IMG/VR virus record: IMGVR_UViG_3300034082_002287
Span: 1 to 23,324 of that record
Strand: one strand, 5' to 3'
Source: a virus
Length of the DNA: 23,324 bases
A program made the position numbers and the translations under genes. Numbering within the stretch: position 1 is the first letter of the stretch; every line of letters begins with the position of its first letter. Of the stretch, positions 6,329 to 12,954 are shown piece after piece. A model generated the notes under the pieces. It searched no databases, was not told the DNA's origin, and saw only the letters and a program-made list of their open reading frames with translations.

Positions 6329-6733
6329 TTAATATTCCTCAATAGGGTTTGTTTCAATCATAATGTGACCAAACTGAATCACACCATCCCAATCTTTTGT
6401 ACCACGGCCACCACAGGTGACAAATGGTGAATCAAAATCTTCAATACAACCAAGGTCTAGTAGATTATCATAATTATTTGCTTTGATATCACTAACCAAA
6501 ATGCAACCAATTAATCCAGCATCCACCGAATATGAATCACCATCATAATCTTGGTAAGTGCCATCACCATAAGCGGTGCCGTATGTTGCAAACCGGCGGC
6601 CATCGCTTAGTTGGAACTCACCATCTATACATTTATTGCCGTCAATGGTGATACCACAAAATTCTTCCCATTCTTCATCGGTCATTACATAACATAAATC
6701 ACCAACATAATATTTGCCAGCAGGCATTGTCAT
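6329..6733 (-). CDS. conserved phage protein, MPAGKYYVGDLCYVM family
   Basis: 134 aa from the ATG at 6733, preceded by AAGGAATATTAAA; a second ATG two codons on is also possible. Core motifs: PAGKYYVGDLCYVMTDEEWEEFC, CIDGEFQLSDGRRFATYGTAYGDGTYQD, SYSVDAGLIGCILVSDI. The same order of blocks occurs in uncharacterised proteins of large phages and their hosts. The leader is almost identical to that of the next gene (6327), so the two are probably coordinately translated. Acidic, soluble; function unknown. Confidence 0.78.
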   Translation of the reverse strand: MTMPAGKYYVGDLCYVMTDEEWEEFCGITIDGNKCIDGEFQLSDGRRFATYGTAYGDGTYQDYDGDSYSVDAGLIGCILVSDIKANNYDNLLDLGCIEDFDSPFVTCGGRGTKDWDGVIQFGHIMIETNPIEEY

Positions 6734-6744
6734 TTTAATATTCC

Positions 6745-6999
6745 TTAATAAGTATAAGCTGAAAAGTGTGTGGCGTCCTGTTTTAAACAAGTTGATTGCT
6801 TAGACGCAGCTGAACGATAACGGGCTGAAGGAGTATTAGCTCGAGGACCACGATATCTCACTTTGAAAAATTTATTTTGATTTGACATTTCACTTCTAAA
6901 AAGACCTAACAATTGAATTGGCACTCTGTGATAAAGAGCCGTTTTACCATTAATATTAAATTTATCAAACATCTTGTTTTCTTCAAAATTGATAATCAT
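6745..6999 (-). CDS. small basic phage protein (RYRGPRxxTP family)
   Basis: 84 aa if it starts at the ATG at 6999, which overlaps the stop of the Gp88 gene as TAATG; internal ATGs at 6972 or 6888 are alternatives. The C-terminal half (FFKVRYRGPRANTPSARYRSAASKQSTCLKQDATHFSAY) is the conserved part: small phage proteins with YRGPR, an Arg/Ser-rich middle and LKKDATxFxVY are familiar but uncharacterised. Basic charge suggests nucleic-acid contact; that is a guess. Confidence 0.6.
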   Translation of the reverse strand: MIINFEENKMFDKFNINGKTALYHRVPIQLLGLFRSEMSNQNKFFKVRYRGPRANTPSARYRSAASKQSTCLKQDATHFSAYTY

Positions 7000-7748
7000 T
7001 AAGCAGCTTTCAACATAATAACTGGATATTTTACAAAACCGGTTGTATCTTTTTTGGCTTTACCTTTAGCATACAAACCGATAACTGAATCTTTCGGATC
7101 TAAAAAACGCAAATCAGAATCATCACCATTAAAAACGGAACGGAACTTATAAGTTTCTGGCATCGGCGAACCTTTTTTAATACCAAAAACAACAGCAACA
7201 TTATAACCTTGTGTCATAGCTGATAATACATCATTATCATTACCATCAGCGGCAGAAAATGTCAGGTGATAATTAGGAATATTTTTTACTTTACGACCAA
7301 GTATTTTGGTATAATCATAAAATTGGATACGTTCAAACGCTTCAAAAATATTACGGTATAATTTACCATTACGGACAACCTCATACTTTTCCCAAGCAAG
7401 GTCGCTAGTACCATTTAAACGAATAACTGGAACTAAATCTTTATTGGCACTTTGCTTAATAGCCAATTCAATATCTTTAACTAACCAATTCATAAAATAC
7501 ATGCGCTCTTCGAAAAACATTTGTGTTTTGCGGATACGTGCTTTTTGAATAACGTTGGTAGTTTCGCCTTTTTTGAACATACCGCCACGGCCAGCTGTAT
7601 TCAAACAAGCAGCTGTGCAACCAGCGGTACGCTTAGCACACGTTTCATAACCTGACAAATCAGCTGGTGCCAAATGCAAAATATAGGTATTGTAACCTTC
7701 AGCCAATCCTTTAAGGATTTTGGGGTTACCAGTAGAAAGCAGTTTCAT
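6999..7748 (-). CDS. Gp88-family phage protein
   Basis: 249 aa. Features of the 'gene product 88' family: MKLLSTGNPKILKGLAEGYNTYILHLAPADLSGYETC, then a cysteine cluster C37-x6-C44-x3-C48 in CAKRTAGCTAACLNTAGRGGMF, then VIRLNGTSDLAWE, FYDYTKIL and NYHLTFSAADGND. The triple cysteine motif with a TIM-barrel-like arrangement resembles metal or Fe-S binding in distant radical-SAM-like proteins, but no activity is established to my knowledge. It begins a transcript behind a consensus sigma70 promoter 34 nt upstream, so it is likely expressed early. The stop overlaps the next start by 1 nt. Confidence 0.8.
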   Translation of the reverse strand: MKLLSTGNPKILKGLAEGYNTYILHLAPADLSGYETCAKRTAGCTAACLNTAGRGGMFKKGETTNVIQKARIRKTQMFFEERMYFMNWLVKDIELAIKQSANKDLVPVIRLNGTSDLAWEKYEVVRNGKLYRNIFEAFERIQFYDYTKILGRKVKNIPNYHLTFSAADGNDNDVLSAMTQGYNVAVVFGIKKGSPMPETYKFRSVFNGDDSDLRFLDPKDSVIGLYAKGKAKKDTTGFVKYPVIMLKAA

Positions 7749-7781
7749 AACAATGTGTCCTTTATCAACTCAACAGAATCC

Positions 7782-7809
7782 ATTATACAGGTTTCGGTAC
7801 AATTGTCAA
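7782..7809 (-). promoter_or_regulatory. sigma70-type promoter
   Basis: Minus strand: TTGACA (7804-7809), 16-nt spacer, TATAAT (7782-7787). Consensus elements drive the Gp88 gene, with an AAGGAC ribosome site in a leader of about 28 nt. Confidence 0.85.
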
Positions 7810-7841
7810 GCGGTTTTTGACTATGTTGCACAAATACAACA

Positions 7842-7970
7842 CTAGTACTTAAGTATTAATATCACCAGGAGTACTAATCCCATGATTCCGAACGTTACGG
7901 AACGACCCACCAGAGCGCCTAGGAACGCACCCAAGGCGAATATTGAAACGGTTGATAGATATATCTCCAT
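7842..7970 (-). CDS. small membrane protein (42 aa)
   Basis: 42 aa, MEIYLSTVSIFALGAFLGALVGRSVTFGIMGLVLLVILILKY. Two hydrophobic stretches (about 6-22 and 26-40) are separated by a GRS turn, so it is a probable hairpin or two-pass membrane peptide. GGAGATAAT immediately before the ATG gives a good ribosome binding site made from the end of the upstream gene, whose stop is 2 nt away. It could act in lysis or superinfection exclusion as many phage microproteins do, but nothing specific shows this. Confidence 0.65.
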   Translation of the reverse strand: MEIYLSTVSIFALGAFLGALVGRSVTFGIMGLVLLVILILKY

Positions 7971-7971
7971 A

Positions 7972-8325
7972 TTATCTCCGCATATTGGCTTGGTCGATTG
8001 CTTCTTCGGCCGAGAAAATCGGAACAGCATTACTTTTATGCAAGGTGCCAATACCTTTCATGGCCGAGCCAGTATATACTTTACCAACGACTGGTTTTGT
8101 TGCCATACCCCCACCAGTACTTAGACTAGGATAACGGACAGTTTCCCGACCAGCAGGCGGTTTTAACTCAGGTAGTACATTTGTATTCAAATTTGTTTTG
8201 AGTACTTTAGTATTACCTGATGGTGGCGGCATAGAATTGATTTTATCCAACCATGCCTGATATTCAGCCAGTTTTTTGGCTGTTGGTTTTTTACGTTTTG
8301 AACGATTGTGTACAAATAACATCAT
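7972..8325 (-). CDS. conserved small phage protein (YTGxxxxGIGTLHKSNxVP family)
   Basis: 117 aa starting at 8325 or 8322 (tandem ATGs). The N-terminus is basic (NRSKRKKPTAKKLAEYQAWLDKI). The conserved C-terminal block RYPSLSTGGGMATKPVVGKVYTGSAMKGIGTLHKSNAVPIFSAEEAIDQANMRR is common in large phages of diverse hosts and is unassigned. No Shine-Dalgarno precedes the ATGs. Instead a sigma70 promoter places the expected +1 on the first ATG, suggesting a leaderless message. Confidence 0.75.
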   Translation of the reverse strand: MMLFVHNRSKRKKPTAKKLAEYQAWLDKINSMPPPSGNTKVLKTNLNTNVLPELKPPAGRETVRYPSLSTGGGMATKPVVGKVYTGSAMKGIGTLHKSNAVPIFSAEEAIDQANMRR

Positions 8326-8331
8326 AATGCT

Positions 8332-8360
8332 ATTATAACACTACCGATATTATTAAGCAA
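8332..8360 (-). promoter_or_regulatory. sigma70-type promoter with start codon at predicted +1
   Basis: Minus strand: TTGCTT (8355-8360), 17-nt spacer, TATAAT (8332-8337). Only 6 nt separate the -10 element from the first ATG at 8325, so transcription would begin at or next to the start codon. Confidence 0.65.
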
Positions 8361-8374
8361 GCCTACTGTTGTTT

Positions 8375-8557
8375 TTACGCAACTATTTCGTCACTGTTAA
8401 ATTTGAAACACATTAAGATTTCTTCCATAATACAATTGCTGATTTCGTGAACAACTCTATATTCATCCATCTCATTATGTTCGTGACAACGTTTTAGTCC
8501 TTCAAGAGCACCACGTTCAATACAAATTTGCATCACAGCACATTCATCAATCTTCAC
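8375..8557 (-). CDS. hypothetical small protein
   Basis: 60 aa from a GTG at 8557, chosen because AAGGA lies 8 nt upstream inside the preceding gene; a TTG at 8563 and an ATG at 8533 are alternatives. The product is helical, Cys-rich for its size (C7, C13, C25, C43, C51) and acidic, with a HEHNEMDEYRVVHEISNCIMEE segment. It overlaps the AbrB-like gene by 11 nt. I recognise no family. Confidence 0.55.
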   Translation of the reverse strand: MKIDECAVMQICIERGALEGLKRCHEHNEMDEYRVVHEISNCIMEEILMCFKFNSDEIVA

Positions 8558-8996
8558 GTTCAAATCCTTCTTCTGTAAAGAAGGTTTCTATTTTCTTTTG
8601 ATTGTCCCACTTTGCACAATAATAATTATCAACATCACATAGTTTCAAAGCATCTTCTTCTGAAATAACACGATGTGACACAATTTGTTGGCCAATAAAC
8701 TCTTGTGAGAATTCTTTGGCAGCATCCATTGTAACTGTATCAAGTGCATATTCTGGATGTTCAGCAGGTACTTCAACCATGTACCGCATACGAAATGTGT
8801 GTACAGCTTCAACCATCACCCAAGACTTTTCTTCTTTTTTCTTTAATGACCAACTGCCATCACCACGGTCAGCCCATTCCAATTCATCACCAATTTTAAA
8901 ACCAGTTTCTGCCAAAATTTCATCATTCAATTCGATGAAATAATCGTCAGTGCCAGTTGTTCTATTCACTTCAAGTATCCATGATTTATTTGACAT
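8547..8996 (-). CDS. AbrB-like N-terminal domain protein
   Basis: 149 aa. Residues 5-52 (WILEVNRTTGTDDYFIELNDEILAETGFKIGDELEWADRGDGSWSLKK) have the swapped-hairpin AbrB/SpoVT pattern: beta strand, LPxDxL-like turn, GFKxGDxLEW, then GSWSL. The rest (VEAVHTFRMRYMVEVPAEHPEYALDTVTMDAAKEFSQEFIGQQIVSHRVISEEDALKLCD) is a conserved phage domain of unknown role. AbrB domains usually bind DNA as dimers, although in phages this version may be non-regulatory. The ATG is 2 nt from the stop of the small coiled-coil gene. Confidence 0.7.
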   Translation of the reverse strand: MSNKSWILEVNRTTGTDDYFIELNDEILAETGFKIGDELEWADRGDGSWSLKKKEEKSWVMVEAVHTFRMRYMVEVPAEHPEYALDTVTMDAAKEFSQEFIGQQIVSHRVISEEDALKLCDVDNYYCAKWDNQKKIETFFTEEGFERED

Positions 8997-8997
8997 A

Positions 8998-9177
8998 TTA
9001 ACCTTTTAATAAAATTTGTTGGTTCTGTTCTTCTTTCAAGTCTTCTTCAAACTCAGATAACTTAACACGTTCTAATTTGCTTTTGATTTCTTTTAATTGT
9101 TGCAAAGAATTGGTATTATCTTTCAATCTTATTTCAAGATTATCAATTTCTCTTTGTATGTCTGTTTTCAAGCTCAT
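8998..9177 (-). CDS. small coiled-coil protein (59 aa)
   Basis: 59 aa, MSLKTDIQREIDNLEIRLKDNTNSLQQLKEIKSKLERVKLSEFEEDLKEEQNQQILLKG. Heptad spacing of Leu and Ile over residues 7-50 predicts one long coiled coil. AGGAAGAAGAAT before the ATG is a strong ribosome site. The start lies inside the preceding basic-peptide gene in another frame (35-nt overlap), so the two are coupled. Function unknown; such peptides often act as oligomerisation or anti-host adaptor proteins. Confidence 0.65.
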   Translation of the reverse strand: MSLKTDIQREIDNLEIRLKDNTNSLQQLKEIKSKLERVKLSEFEEDLKEEQNQQILLKG

Positions 9178-9322
9178 ATTCTTCTTCCTGTTTTAAAAGA
9201 CGATAGGTACTCTTATCGTGGTGTTTATGTTTATTACTATACTTCTCAGATTCTGCATTTTTTCTAAACTTCGTTTTTTGAATTTTCTGAGGTTTATTTC
9301 CAGCGACCAACATTTGCATCAT
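9143..9322 (-). CDS. small basic protein (59 aa) coupled to clpP
   Basis: 59 aa, starting MMQMLVAGNKPQKIQKTKFRKNAESEKYSNKHKHHDKST, highly basic with a His/Lys-rich centre and an acidic patch (KQEEEYELE) near the end. The ATG at 9322 overlaps the ClpP-like stop as ATGA, the classic coupling overlap, with a CGGAG ribosome site. It then overlaps the coiled-coil gene by 35 nt. No family recognised. Its coupling to the peptidase makes a partner or adaptor role conceivable but unproven. Confidence 0.6.
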   Translation of the reverse strand: MMQMLVAGNKPQKIQKTKFRKNAESEKYSNKHKHHDKSTYRLLKQEEEYELENRHTKRN

Positions 9323-9921
9323 GCTCCGAAAATACGATCCGCCACGTTAAGTTCAACCAATTCTTGTGGCTGCAACCAAATGTCTGTAGCAGGCAACAAC
9401 TTCTTTTTAACTTCTCGTTCTGTAAGTTGTGTGTTTTCAACCAACAAATTTAACATGCGTTGGTTTGTGTAATCAGCTTCAATCATCTCAGACTTGATAT
9501 CGTGGAATTTACCTTGAATTTCATCGGAATATTGGTGACACATGCAAGACGTATTCTTAGCAATGTATCTATGACCTGGTTCACCTGAAGAAAAGATAAG
9601 GAATGCGGCACTCATAACAGAGCCAATTCCAATAGTTCTAATTGGCAAAGCTGAATGCTTCATCAAATCAATTAAAGCAAATGCATCAGTCAAATTGCCA
9701 CCTACTGAATTAACATATAGTGTCAACATTCTGTCTTCGTTTTGGTCTAAATTTTCATATACAATCCACTGCATAGCACGATTGATATTTTCTTCGTTAA
9801 TTTCACCCGTTAAAAAATGAATGCTGTTATCCAACAAACGTTGGTTAACTATGTCAAACCAACCTGCGCCATCCATGTTATCATCAATTAAACTCTGTTT
9901 CATTAAATTAGATGCTCTCAT
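9319..9921 (-). CDS. clpP: ClpP-like serine peptidase
   Basis: 200 aa from the ATG at 9921; a GTG at 9936 would add five residues. Aligned to E. coli ClpP, the catalytic triad is intact: S104 in GSVMSAAFLIFSSGEPG, H129 in CMCHQY, D180 in PATDIWL. The LYVNSVGGNLTDAFALIDLM block is the oligomer handle-side core, and the QPQELVELNVADRIFG end is typical. ClpP forms tetradecameric chambers that degrade substrates unfolded by ClpX/ClpA. No phage ATPase is in the window, so it would need host Clp ATPases or act alone, for example in capsid processing as ClpP-fold prohead proteases do. It overlaps galE by 14 nt. Confidence 0.88.
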   Translation of the reverse strand: MRASNLMKQSLIDDNMDGAGWFDIVNQRLLDNSIHFLTGEINEENINRAMQWIVYENLDQNEDRMLTLYVNSVGGNLTDAFALIDLMKHSALPIRTIGIGSVMSAAFLIFSSGEPGHRYIAKNTSCMCHQYSDEIQGKFHDIKSEMIEADYTNQRMLNLLVENTQLTEREVKKKLLPATDIWLQPQELVELNVADRIFGA

Positions 9922-10846
9922 TTTTATGCCATTCACTTGCTGTTGTAATAATACTCATTATATCATGTTTAGGTCGGTAATGCAAGACTTTTTCGGCAAG
10001 ACTAATATCGGCAACCAAAACGGGTGGATCACCTTGTCGTCTAGGCAATATATCATAGTCAACATATTCACCGGTAATTTCGGAAACTAATTTTATCATT
10101 TCTAATACCGAAACGCCTTGGCCTGTACCCAAATTTAAAGTTGTAGATTTCTTACCTGATTGTAAATAATTGAAAGCATCAAAATGTGCTTCAGCAACAT
10201 CACAAACGTGTACATAGTCACGGACGCACGTACCATCTGGTGTTTCATAATTATCACCATATATTTCAACGCTATTTAGATTTTGTAAGATGTTTGGAAT
10301 TAGATGTGTCTCGGGATCATGCGACTCACCCATTTCTCCATCCAAATCAGCGCCGGCAAGATTAAAATACCGAAATATTACGTGATTAATATTTGAGTAA
10401 CGAATGGCAGTCTCAGCCATGTATTTTGAAATACCATATGGATGATTCTCTGCAATTTTACCATTCTCTTTAATTGGTCTATTACTTGGTGCATAGACGC
10501 CTGCAGTAGAAGAATATATAATATTTTTCACTCTGAACATTGTCATCACATTCAACAGGTTGCAAGTGCCTGCTGTATTAACATCCATAAATTCATTTGG
10601 ATATTCCCACGATTGAGAGACTTCGATTCTTCCCGCTAGGTGAAATACTGTATCAATTTTAACACGTGAGAATAAATCCAACAAAGAACTTTTTCGGCGA
10701 ATATCACCTTCATAGAATATGTCCATGTAACGGTGTTTTGGTGGTTTACAATCATAACCAATGACATTGAAGCCTTCACGCTTCAATTTTTTACACAGGT
10801 GAGAACCGAGATAACCCGATGCACCTGTAACTAATACTGTACTCAT
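9908..10846 (-). CDS. galE: UDP-glucose 4-epimerase-like NAD-dependent sugar epimerase
   Basis: 312 aa short-chain dehydrogenase of the extended type. The NAD-binding GxxGxxG is G8-A-S-G11-Y-L-G14. The catalytic set is S112/S113-T114 in YSSTAGVY and Y137xxxK141 in YGISK. The substrate-side FRYFNLAGAD, NLGTGQGVSV and RRQGDPP blocks are those of GalE, which interconverts UDP-glucose and UDP-galactose. It forms a cluster with the glycosyltransferase (2 nt upstream) and the nucleotidyltransferase-cupin fusion, pointing to phage-encoded sugar synthesis for DNA or virion glycosylation, or modification of host surface polysaccharide. No clear Shine-Dalgarno is visible. Confidence 0.92.
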   Translation of the reverse strand: MSTVLVTGASGYLGSHLCKKLKREGFNVIGYDCKPPKHRYMDIFYEGDIRRKSSLLDLFSRVKIDTVFHLAGRIEVSQSWEYPNEFMDVNTAGTCNLLNVMTMFRVKNIIYSSTAGVYAPSNRPIKENGKIAENHPYGISKYMAETAIRYSNINHVIFRYFNLAGADLDGEMGESHDPETHLIPNILQNLNSVEIYGDNYETPDGTCVRDYVHVCDVAEAHFDAFNYLQSGKKSTTLNLGTGQGVSVLEMIKLVSEITGEYVDYDILPRRQGDPPVLVADISLAEKVLHYRPKHDIMSIITTASEWHKNESI

Positions 10847-10847
10847 A

Positions 10848-11597
10848 TTAACTAAAAATTAATGATATATTCGGACCAAGTTCTTCTTTGATAACATTTT
10901 GTTTCCACGGAAAACCTGTTGGGTATTTCTCAGCAGACACAGCATTACCTTTGTCAAAAAACTCCTGCGTTACTGAATTTGGATTTCCATCCAATCTATA
11001 ACACATGGTGTAATCATTCGAACAATCAAATTTTGGAAAATGATTCTTCAGCGCACTAAAAAACTGTCTATCGGCACCCCATTGGCCGTACCAAGCATGC
11101 CCAATCCTAACAGCAATGTCACGCCTAATAGCAAAGCTTGAGGTATCAATGTGGAATACTTCACCATTGAAATATACAGGCCATTTACCAAGCGACTCAC
11201 AGTCATCATTGCACAAAAAATTGCCGTCTTTATCATAAATTTTCCTTAACGAATATGCCCAATCATTACCTTGTTTGATTTTATCAACAAGTTTTTCCAC
11301 GTGATTTGGTTCGTACCAATTGTCTTCGTCTAGATAACAAATTACATCGGCATTAACCAAAAAAGAACAAGCTGAATAGACACGGTGTCCATACCAACCC
11401 TTACCAACATTTTCCTCAAGCACAATCTTTTTTACTTTGGTTGCACCTTCGATTTTGTCAATAACACTTAACTCACTCTGTTCACCATCAATAAAAACAT
11501 AATGTGTTAAATCACTGTATGTTTGTTTATCAACGGAATCAACACACCTTACTAGATGTTCACTTCCGATTGTCGGTGTTACTATTGCTACTTTCAT
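10848..11597 (-). CDS. GT-A fold glycosyltransferase (family 2-like)
   Basis: 249 aa. MKVAIVTPTIGSEHLVRCVDSVDKQTYSDLTHYVFIDG is a typical GT2 nucleotide-sugar-binding start. The metal-binding D90-E-D92 lies in CYLDEDNWYEPNHVEKLV. A later acidic acceptor-side segment, GQWGADRQFF, is also consistent. No membrane segment, so cytoplasmic. It would transfer a sugar from a nucleotide donor to an unknown acceptor. Its neighbours galE and the nucleotidyltransferase-cupin gene could supply the donor. Its start overlaps the upstream 68-aa gene by 38 nt, so translation is probably coupled. Confidence 0.85.
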   Translation of the reverse strand: MKVAIVTPTIGSEHLVRCVDSVDKQTYSDLTHYVFIDGEQSELSVIDKIEGATKVKKIVLEENVGKGWYGHRVYSACSFLVNADVICYLDEDNWYEPNHVEKLVDKIKQGNDWAYSLRKIYDKDGNFLCNDDCESLGKWPVYFNGEVFHIDTSSFAIRRDIAVRIGHAWYGQWGADRQFFSALKNHFPKFDCSNDYTMCYRLDGNPNSVTQEFFDKGNAVSAEKYPTGFPWKQNVIKEELGPNISLIFS

Positions 11598-11766
11598 TAT
11601 ATAATCCTAGTCTGTCAGATTCAGCTTCGAGCTGATTCATCAATTTCTTTTTTAATTCTTCCTCTTTTTGCAAATCTCTAGCAAAGATTGCGTCCCATCT
11701 ATTGTTGTATTCATCTTGTGCTACACTAAATGGTCTTGGTTTACTTCCTTTTCCACCGTCACTCAT
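11560..11766 (-). CDS. conserved small phage protein (MSDGGKGSxPRPFSV family)
   Basis: 68 aa, MSDGGKGSKPRPFSVAQDEYNNRWDAIFARDLQKEEELKKKLMNQLEAESDRLG... The opening through WDAIF is a conserved signature seen in small proteins of many large phages. The second half is a charged helix. It overlaps the fusion gene by 4 nt (ATGA) and the glycosyltransferase start by 38 nt, which makes the Asn/Ser-rich C-terminus double-coding. Function unknown. Confidence 0.7.
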   Translation of the reverse strand: MSDGGKGSKPRPFSVAQDEYNNRWDAIFARDLQKEEELKKKLMNQLEAESDRLGLYNESSNSNTDNRK

Positions 11767-12524
11767 TTTTTCCTCTCTATGTCATCTTCTTCACAATATG
11801 TTCCGTATTGTATCTCAACAATCTTACATTCACTGGCATAAGGATTAGTTAATTTATGCCATTCTTCGATACCAATATCGATGGTTTGATTTAGGCCAAG
11901 AATTTGACCTGGCAATTTATAACCACTGGCCATTTGACTTTCAACCAGACACTGGCCTTTTGTAACGTGCCAATGTTCTTTTCGGAATCTATGTCGTTGC
12001 ATACTCAATGATTTACCTGGTTCAACAACCAGTTCTTTTACTTTTGTATTAGCAGCTTCATATATTACACGATAATAACCCCAAGGCCGTTCAACCTTTG
12101 GTGCTTTCCATTCTTCTAGAATCCAACTACTCGAATTCTTTTTATCTTCACCACCAACACCAAACTTAAAAACAATATTATTGTCTTTAACATCCATCTC
12201 TGGAATATTATCAGCAGTTCTATCGCCACCATTTGCAAAGATAATCTCATCCATCGGAAACATTTTCCTAACTTGAATGATTGCATCTTTGGCAGTACCA
12301 TCATCATCATTAAATTTAATAACACGATGTACTTGATATAAATTTTCAATAATCTCTGACCTCTCAGAGAAAGGCATAAATGCTCGACCCTTCTTGCGTT
12401 CGAGCCATGCATCACTATTCACACCAATAACCAAGAGACTACCGAGTGAACGTGCTGCTTTGATGTAGGCGATATGCCCCGAATGTAGTGGATCAAATCC
12501 ACCCGTTATCAATACAATTTTCAT
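11763..12524 (-). CDS. nucleotidyltransferase-cupin fusion (sugar nucleotide metabolism)
   Basis: 253 aa with two domains. Residues 1-130 are a cytidylyltransferase-like fold: GGFDPLHSGHIAYIKAAR with the catalytic H14xxH17, VIGVNSDAW, and a GGDRTADNIPE motif where the family has its signature ISSTxxR-like segment. Residues 145-245 are a cupin like the C-terminal domain of type II mannose-6-phosphate isomerase/GDP-mannose pyrophosphorylase: ERPWGYYRV, VEPGKSLSMQRH, EHWHVTKG, then EEWHKLTNPY. Metal ligands are probably Q176, H178, E183 and H223. It likely activates and isomerises a sugar for the adjacent GalE and glycosyltransferase. The order differs from ManC, in which a GTP-mannose transferase precedes the cupin. 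Substrate unknown. Confidence 0.8.
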   Translation of the reverse strand: MKIVLITGGFDPLHSGHIAYIKAARSLGSLLVIGVNSDAWLERKKGRAFMPFSERSEIIENLYQVHRVIKFNDDDGTAKDAIIQVRKMFPMDEIIFANGGDRTADNIPEMDVKDNNIVFKFGVGGEDKKNSSSWILEEWKAPKVERPWGYYRVIYEAANTKVKELVVEPGKSLSMQRHRFRKEHWHVTKGQCLVESQMASGYKLPGQILGLNQTIDIGIEEWHKLTNPYASECKIVEIQYGTYCEEDDIERKK

Positions 12525-12525
12525 T

Positions 12526-12954
12526 TTACAATGCTAAATGTGGGTATGCTTCTTTTAATATTTTTACATCCAAAGATTTAACTTTGAATTTGCCAGAAAT
12601 AATGTCGGCTAACAATTTTGCTTCTTCAACAAACAATGATTCTAACATGATTGCTAAAATTTGTTGTTGTTTTTTTACTGTAATGCCAGCAGCTCTTTTT
12701 GGATGACCAGCAATAAGATTATACAACCGATTAACTTCGGAATGTAGGTACATGTGGTTTAGACCCGCAGGTTCTTTTGACGGACGATACTCAGGTACCG
12801 TTGCATCAAATACAATATCAGGACTAAACGCATAAAACATTAACAGTTGAAAAGACTTATCGCCGTGTTTACGTAACGCAGCGATTTTATCATCTTTTGT
12901 TTTTGCTTGTTCAAATTCGTGCAATATTTCATGCATCATTAGGTTAAAATTCAT
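12526..12954 (-). CDS. conserved T4-like phage protein (DUF6433-like)
   Basis: 142 aa from the ATG at 12954 with GGAAG upstream; a TTG at 12957 is an alternative. MHEILHEFEQAKTKDDKIAALRKHGDKSFQLLMFYAFSPDIVFDATVPEYRP... is the pattern of small T4-like proteins that sit next to rnh or DNA-repair genes: a helical start, then F-xP-x-I-x-F-xLPE and YRPxxxP. The function is unknown to me. It overlaps the rnh stop by 11 nt, and its stop is 2 nt before the next start, so it belongs to the replication-linked operon. Confidence 0.7.
   Translation of the reverse strand: MNFNLMMHEILHEFEQAKTKDDKIAALRKHGDKSFQLLMFYAFSPDIVFDATVPEYRPSKEPAGLNHMYLHSEVNRLYNLIAGHPKRAAGITVKKQQQILAIMLESLFVEEAKLLADIISGKFKVKSLDVKILKEAYPHLAL

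Noticed and set aside
12116-12415. 99-codon minus-strand frame inside the nucleotidyltransferase-cupin gene
   Set aside because: Met/Leu-rich out-of-frame shadow of a clearly coding region with recognisable motifs.
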